Source: Gnetum montanum | Lineage: Eukaryota; Streptophyta; Gnetopsida; Gnetales; Gnetaceae | Assembly: GCA_015680685.1 (NCBI GenBank) | Contig: MNCI01012718.1 | Coordinates: 248,001-312,000, forward strand | DNA length: 64,000 bases | Direction of reading: 5' to 3' | Shown here: positions 58,205 through 64,000 of the stretch, piece after piece | Position numbering within the stretch: the stretch's first letter is position 1 | Layout of the letters: every line of letters starts with the position of its first letter | The notes under the pieces: model-generated | The model's input: only the letters and a program-made list of their open reading frames with translations | Databases searched by the model: none | What the model was told of the DNA's origin: nothing | Translations under genes and position numbers: made by a program

Positions 58205-59052
58205 TGATAAGTCATGATTATGTTAGCCCTGATATCAGATATCCAATATTGAGGCTCCCATATAGGATACAGGATATTGAGTTCCAAGAAACAATGTCAG
58301 ATATCCAATATCATCTCCTCCATGCTAGCCTATAAATGCAACACTTGGATGCACGGTTGGAATATAGTTTTAGTTTCAGTTTTTAGTTAGCTTTTTCATA
58401 GATTATTGATTTCTAGTTCTGTTATTCCCAGTGCATGCTCACAGTGTAATATTTGTGATTGTACAACATTCTTATTTGAGTGTGACATACTTGAACACGT
58501 TACATGATTGGTTATAGCATTCACTTAGATTATTAATTTTTTCAATGGTTTAATTATTTAATTATTTACTATTTACCTTAGTTAATATTTCCATTTGTTA
58601 CTCTTTACAATTCTTGTCATTAAGCAAAATGAGTACAACTAATCACAAGTGCTTAAGTGTAATTACTTGGTAATCTAGCAGTGTATTGTTTGGCAAACCC
58701 AGTGATGTACGCTTGGTAATTCCAGTAGTAGTTATACAAAGTCCAAGGTGTGTGTGGACGATTAGGAATAGATACTCATTGCATGTAGGTTAGTTTAAAC
58801 TTTACTTTTCATTGTTTATTAGCTTAATTGATTTATCTCTTTATTTTCATTAGGAGTAGCATAGGATTAGACAACATCACATGCCTTACTTTGGACTAAA
58901 CCATATATGACAAAGCTACCACTAGTCCAAGTGAGAATAACACAAACTACAATCAAGGCATAACACTTTAGATGCACACCTAGTTCCATCCACAGAATTT
59001 GACTAGATCATGTGTGAACGCTTGTGATTCATATGGTTGGGCATAGGGGTAT
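58205..59052 (+). repeat. Solo LTR J of the A-F family
   Basis: Starts TGATAAGTCATG. U3 has six GATATC/GATATTG motifs (GATATCAGATATCCAATATT). TATA is in GCCTATAAATGCAACAC at about 58331. The body matches B (TTGGTAATTCCAGTAGTAGT) and it ends CATATGGTTGGGCATAGGGG. The terminal few bases are lost where element K starts. No gag or cargo adjoins. Confidence 0.8.
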
Positions 59053-60793
59053 TGAAACACCACCAAATTTGAGCTCTTGGGTCTCAATTGCAAATTTGTC
59101 TAAGTGTCAAAACTTGGCAAGTTTTTTTTAAGTGTTGAGATTATGCTCCTCACTACTAGGACTATGCTCTAGAGCATAGTCAACATAGTTGGCACAAACA
59201 ACCTAGATTTGCAAAATTTTTCTAAGTGTCGATAGTTGCTACAAAAGTTTTTAAGTGTCTTGACTACACTCTCCCTGCCAGGACTATGCTCTAGAGCATA
59301 GTCAGCACTGAGATGACCAATTTTGCAAATTTGCCTAAGTGTCAAGCCAAAGGCTGTTAGGTTGGCTTGGGATGGAAAAACTAGTTTAGTAGATTTTCTA
59401 ACTTCTAAGGCTACGCTCCCTACTACACTCTAGAGCATAGTTTTCATAAAAGCATCAATTTTTGCTAGATTTTTCCAAGTGTTTGGGTGACACTTTCCCT
59501 ACTAGGACTACACTCTAGAGTGTAGTAAGCATAGTCTATATTGGGCCTCATCTTTTGGAAAAATTTATCTAATTGTTGGGACTACGCTCCATAGCGTAGT
59601 TAGCGTAGTCATGCAAAACTACCTTCAAAAGCCTCTAGAACTTAGCACTAGTCGACATCTTAGCTCCAACATTTCTTTGGCAAGTAAGATCATCAATTTG
59701 CATTTCATTTGCATCCAATTATACCTATGCCCAACACCACTTGAGAGAGTGGACAGCATAGTCCCGAAGCGTAGTCTCCAAAACTGCATTGTTTTGCATT
59801 ATTTTCAAGTACTTTGTAGTCTATTTGGAATTTTCATTTACAGTTTCAGCTGTGTAGTCATAGTTTGGTAGTCTCATGGGGTCCATTGGAGTACACCAGC
59901 ATAACACTATTTGCTTTAGTGGAAGCATAGTTGGGGCTAGCATAGTTCCAACTACCCCTTTTCCATGTGGTGCCTAATCCACGACTCATGCTAACCCTAG
60001 CCCTATAAATACCCCAACGCTTCATGTTTTAGAGGTTGGCAAATCTCACGTCTGGTTGGAAAATTTGAGCATTAGCATTATGGGCACTTTTTCACCTGAG
60101 CACACTTGGCATCTTAGCAAACTTTGGGACACCACTTGACACCGTTTTACACTACCCAATGCACTATACACCATTGCAGCTTGTAGGACATCATGGCAGC
60201 CAACTCGGCAGGCTCAGATTCAATGGTGGACATTAGTTTTCATAGCTCAAACACCTTGAGATTGTGACTATGCTACCTACTCTACTTGTTTGTACACCGT
60301 GTACCTCCTTACCTTTTCTTTGTAGTTAACTATGCTCCCCCCATTCGGGGTGGTGCCACTTTCTCTCTCACTCACATCCTATGAATTTTCTGCATTTTCT
60401 ACTACATTTTAGCATTCTACTCACATTTTTCATTGTTTAAGCACATATTCATGCATTTTCATCCTCGTTTTCATGCATTAAACTTCAACTACACTCATCC
60501 CTGTGAGCACTGAAAGCATCAAAAATATTGTGCAAACCCTTAACATCCATTTTGTTGTAACACTTGTAAGTCCTAGTTCGATTGACAAGATTATTTTGGG
60601 CACCTTTGTTCCTAGTAGGCCCTTGTGTAAAGGTGAGGTCAAGGCTATGCGACTGCAGACCTCTAGGAGTCTCGTTCCAGCCTCTGATGTTTTTAGTTGA
60701 TACAGTTTTCTAATGCTAGAAGGAGGGCTTTCACCATTTTCTTCTTTGGCCTTCCCTTAGTTGTTGCCTTGTGTGCTCTCTACACCCTCTACA
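59053..60793 (+). repeat. Element K 5' LTR, with palindrome array in U3
   Basis: Proposed ends are TGAAACACC at 59053 and CTCTACA at 60793, four bases before a primer-site-like sequence. TATA CCCTATAAATACCCC lies at about 60001. The upstream 700 bp consist of about 120-bp imperfect units, each with TTGCAAATTT--CTAAGTGTC and an ACTAYRCTC palindrome. Lengths and ends are inferred without a second LTR. Confidence 0.6.
59087..59605. repeat. Array of about five U3 units with ACTAYRCTC...GAGYRTAGT palindromes
   Basis: Perfect 22-bp palindromes, identical to each other, occupy 59160-59181 and 59282-59303 (half-site GACTATGCTCT). A related 20-bp perfect palindrome, half-site ACTACACTCT, is at 59507-59526. 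Imperfect versions are at 59423-59440 and 59581-59600. The units are also marked by CTAAGTGTC at about 59098, 59222 and 59333. Confidence 0.85.
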
Positions 60794-60796
60794 GGT

Positions 60797-60814
60797 TGGT
60801 ACCCATTGTTGGTT
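60797..60814 (+). other. Element K primer-binding site, tentative
   Basis: TGGTACCCATTGTTGG follows the proposed LTR end. It resembles a degraded tRNA-Asp-type site (TGGCGCCGTTGCCGG) with transitions and one extra C. Tentative. Confidence 0.45.
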
Positions 60815-61099
60815 CCCCTAGAACCCCACTTGACAACACTAGAGTATACATCAAACACTTAGCCAGATTCTAGCTGCTCTATAGAGCATAGTTGGCTCTA
60901 GTGTAGTGAGCATAGTTGGCTCTAAGTGTAGTCCCAGAGTTAGTCATTTTTTCAGCAACTTATATTTAGTCATTTTTCTATGCATTCCAGAGTTAGTTAT
61001 TTTTCTACATTTTTATACTTAGCTATTTTTCTTGCATTTTGGCACTTACTCATTTTTCTCCCTTTTGCATCAGCAACCTTTGCATTTCTCTCTTATAGC

Positions 61100-62200
61100 A
61101 TGAACCTCAAGGAGCCTTTGACCTCCACCTCAAGCAAGGTGGTTGCTTGGCTCGTTTAGCAGGAGATCCTGGTTGACCTTCCTAGGGTTGGGGGCCTTGT
61201 CCTGGCACAAAGGCAATCTTTCAAGTAGCACAACTTGCCTCTTGAGGTAATGGTGCTTAACAACAAGCAATACACCTTCGTTTGCACAAAAATCTAGGCG
61301 AGTTTGCCCTTAAACTACCAAGAAATGGATGCCAAATGTAGTTATGAGCTCATCCATTGTAACAAAAGGGAATGGTTCCCTTTTGATTTTGACTTTATCT
61401 CGCTCACAGAAGACTACCAGTGGATGTTGGACAACTTCATATGCAACATGGGTTATGAGGTAGGGATGGACTATGAGGAGCCCCTCAAGGAGGAGCTAGA
61501 AAAGTTTGAGGCATAGTCCGAGCATGATAACTCATTCCATGCCTTATTTCAGCAAATAGCTTTTACTTTCATTCCTTCGTTGTTGTGTAGCCCGATGTCA
61601 CCACCTAGGTCAATGCTTGTGGTTGCAATGCACCAACCATAGCAAATGCACTAAGGATGTTGCTCTACCTTTTAGCTTTCCCTTTAGCGTGCCCTTCACC
61701 ATCCCTTCACAACCTATGTAGCCTTTGCAGTCTATCCAATCTATTCAACCTATTCAACTTGTTTAGGTTGTCTAGCCTTTCGTAGTAGTAACAGTTGCAC
61801 CTATGCAACCCTATGTGCACACCATGCATGTTTCTCCCCCACTGTACATGACTTAGGTGTTGTTTGTCTTGCCTTTCATGTTAACACCCTTTACAACAGC
61901 CCAAATCACAAATCCATGGTAGGGCACAAGTGCTATGTCTACGGCACAACCCATACAATAGGCATCATGTGTGGTCACACAACTTGAAGTCAAGTCATGG
62001 GCCATCTAACAACCATAGTAGGTGGCACAACCCATGCAACTTGCTACAACAACATTAGGCTTGGATCAAGCATTTCAACTAATCCAAAGCATCACCAAAG
62101 AGGTCAAGTGGCTCAAGGCTACCTCTTCTAAAATTTTCCATGTGATAGACTTTTACCAGGATGGTCTGATCATTCTTGTAGTTCCACCACTGGCACTACC
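61100..62200 (+). pseudogene. Element K gag N-terminal region
   Basis: Frame from ATG 61100 (MNLKEPLTSTSSKVVAWLV). It continues in 61304-61516 with LNYQEMDAKCSYELIHCNKR, WFPFDFDFISLTEDYQWML and YEEPLKEELEKFEA. It then passes into a Pro/Gln/Thr-rich linker (61600-62010) with QPIQ-type repeats and a short helix, LDQAFQLIQSITKEVKWLKA (62060-62120). Stops are mainly TAG. The N-terminal block is specific to this element and unfamiliar to me. Confidence 0.6.
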
Positions 62201-62763
62201 CATCGGGGTTCTGCTTCCATAGTTCACCAAATACAATGGTGAAGGAGACCCTAACACCTATCTAGTGACCTCTTGGTCAAAATGCCTCTTGCTACAAGTG
62301 TGCCAAAAGTCATCATCTATGTGTTTGCTATGTCCTTAATGAGCAAGGCACTAGATTGGTACCATACGCTCCCCAGGGCCTCCATCTCCTCTTTAGAGGA
62401 ATTTCTTACCCAATCATCACTCACTTCAAGTACAACTTGAAGCATGAGGTGATCCTAGATTAGCTAATTCAAGTTAAGTAGGGCCACTTAGAGCCCGTGC
62501 AAAAATTAATCCAGCGATGGAGTGCATCACTTAATGAGATTCGTGAGCCCATCGCAGAAACACATATGTTGGCCATTTTTAAAGGTGTAGTAAATGACTT
62601 CATCAAGTCAAAACTATACTACCTTGCCTTGCAATCCTTGAGTCAAGCATTTGCTCAAACCAAGAGCATTCAAGATGCGATAGAGACTAGTAAGGATCCA
62701 TCCTACATGGCCTACAAAAACTTGCATGCAAAGAAGGAGAAAGACAAGTACAAAGGTAAATAG
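62201..62763 (+). pseudogene. Element K gag core domain
   Basis: FTKYNGEGDPNTYLVTSW at about 62222 is a typical opening of the plant Retrotrans_gag domain. Frameshifted segments follow, then VQKLIQRWSASLNEIREPIA, MLAIFKGVVNDFIKSKLYYL and DAIETSKDPSYMAYKNLHAK in 62497-62763. This corresponds to the capsid helices of Tat/Ogre-type gypsy elements. Confidence 0.8.
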
Positions 62764-62781
62764 ACAACCATAGCTATCGTA

Positions 62782-63282
62782 ATGGTGGCTAATGAGGCTA
62801 TGCCTGTGAACACCAAACCAATGACCAAGCTGCCCAAGGCCTTGGCCAATTACAATAAATCAACTAGCTCTAGCATAGTGGTAAACATCCAGCCTGCATT
62901 GTCAGCGACCATGGCACCAACTACCACAAGGCCTAACTTCAAGTGCAAGGTTTGCTCAAAGTACACACTATTGCCCATTAAGTGGTTGAAGCTTTTGGAC
63001 CAACTACTTCACGCTAGATGCATCCAGTATAACCAAATGTCTGAGAATTCTCACATGCGACATGATCAATATTGCAAGCTCTTTAAGAATCCTTCGGCTA
63101 CATTGCATTACGAGCCTCTAGTCCTTAAGCATTTTAGATTAGACTACTTCTACGAGTATCAACAATTGCAAGGTCAAGATATAGACTTTTGCATGGCATT
63201 GCAGGATGATATACAATGCATGATTGACAAGGGCAAGTTGGTCTTGACACAACCAACCCAGTGCTCCCCCAAAACCAAATAG
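62782..63282 (+). pseudogene. Element K gag C-terminal region
   Basis: An open 166-codon piece with a Pro/Thr/Ser-rich start (LSATMAPTTTRPNFKCKVCS). The latter part, YCKLFKNPSATLHYEPLVLK to DIDFCMALQDDIQCMIDKGK, sits where Tat-type Gag proteins have their Cys/His motif and a 'C..L...I..LI..G.L' signature. The Cys/His residues are mostly gone. Downstream, 63283-64000 is Pro-rich linker (VVKAPQHVVATIA) toward protease, which lies outside the window. Confidence 0.65.
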
Positions 63283-64000
63283 AGGTGGTTTCCAAGGACC
63301 CTTGCAATGCAAGCGGTATAGGGTACATCATTAATGTTATCGATGTTAGTGATGATGCAGAACCAGTGCAGGAACCATTCATGGTTCATGCACCCTTTGA
63401 CGATGTTGGGAGCTTCTTGTCCTCAAATAGTTCAAGGATTCCCTTTGTTGTCAAGGCATCACCTCAAGGGCCCATAACATCCTTTGTGGTTAAGGCCCCA
63501 CAGCATGTTGTAGCAACAATAGCCTAATCACCCTTCATCATAAGGGCATCACAATGTGTGGACTCCCCGCTTGTTTGGAGTCCAGTGGTGGAAAATGCAT
63601 CAGTCCCTATTCATGCAAGGCACCATCTTGTAGTCAATACTAATAGGAAATCAAGATGGCAACCTAAGAGGCACACCGAGCACCTTGCCAATCAAATGCG
63701 TAGGCAGCACTAGGAGCAAAGGGCATTAGGCCAACCAAAACCTATCCCCTTTTCTTCTATCCCAATGGCCCAACCAATTGAGGAGGTCACCACAATAAGC
63801 AACCAACAACAGAGCATTGAGGCTCCAAAGTAGATAAGGTAGGCAAAGCCCAAATCTCCTCCCCAAGAGATTTATCTCTTGGGCCACATAGAGGAGATGA
63901 AAGCCAACAACAAAGCAACAAACAATGGCAAAGACTTCCTTGATGTATTGACCTAGGTCAAATAGGCTTTGAAACAAAAAAACACAACATTAAGCCTATA
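63283..64000 (+). pseudogene. Element K gag-PR linker, runs off the window
   Basis: Pieces of frame with VIDVSDDAEPVQEPFMVHAP, then repeated VVKA-P-Q modules (FVVKASPQGP, FVVKAPQHVV). A Gln/Pro-rich stretch with QPKPIPFSSIPMAQPIEEVT follows. No catalytic D-S-G before the window ends. Confidence 0.55.

Noticed and set aside
59160-59600. A CRISPR-like array
   Set aside because: Repeats are imperfect, palindromic, of uneven spacing, and lie within an LTR of a plant retroelement.
63134-63389. Minus-strand frames near the right end
   Set aside because: Antisense to the gag linker of element K, with no independent support.

Overview
The window looks like a TE-dense nuclear region of a seed plant with a large genome. 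It is AT-rich, almost without CG dinucleotides, and packed with decayed LTR retrotransposons on both strands. I found no convincing intact host gene, rRNA, tRNA gene or CRISPR array. A gymnosperm or another large-genome plant would fit, but the species cannot be fixed from this sequence. Most in-frame stops are TAG, TAA or TGA where a sister copy has CAG, CAA or CGA, which is the signature of old methylated-cytosine deamination.

The dominant component is one Ty3/gypsy family, most likely of the Athila/Tat type. It has a tRNA-Asp-like primer site, a gag-PR-RT-RNaseH-INT order, an LTR of about 0.9-1.1 kb starting TGATRA, and a GGGGGTA polypurine tract. Between INT and the 3' LTR lies a very large sense-oriented cargo ORF of about 900 codons. 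The full element is about 12.8 kb. Layout: A (+), 3' half at 1-3018. C (-), 5' half at 3019-7430. B (+), near-complete at 10854-23667. D (-), pol-less derivative at 23668-32610. F (-), near-complete at 36861-51448, with the E gag/LTR fragment replacing its 5' leader at 48961-50677. J (+), solo LTR at 58205-59052.

Other elements are G (-), a different Ty3/gypsy element truncated at RT (32611-34658), and K (+), the 5' end of a third gypsy element whose LTR holds an array of palindromes (59053-64000). There are also two copies of a 0.5-kb LTR (10138-10627, 53159-53656), a 1.13-kb Copia-like LTR (55599-56728), tRNA-derived SINE-like repeats, an unknown repeat in two copies (53910, 57075), and an exon/intron-like decayed gene at 51449-53140.

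The most interesting observation concerns the cargo ORF. In all three copies where its 5' end is visible (B, D, F), it is preceded by a TATA box, a leader, a GTAAG splice donor and a 250-301 nt intron-like segment ending in AG directly at the ATG. In D and F the sequence just upstream of this internal TATA carries a 12-mer that also occurs in the U3 of the same element (F) or its own LTR (D), although D and F have unrelated U3 modules. I infer that the retroelement carries an independent intron-containing cargo gene whose promoter resembles the LTR promoter.
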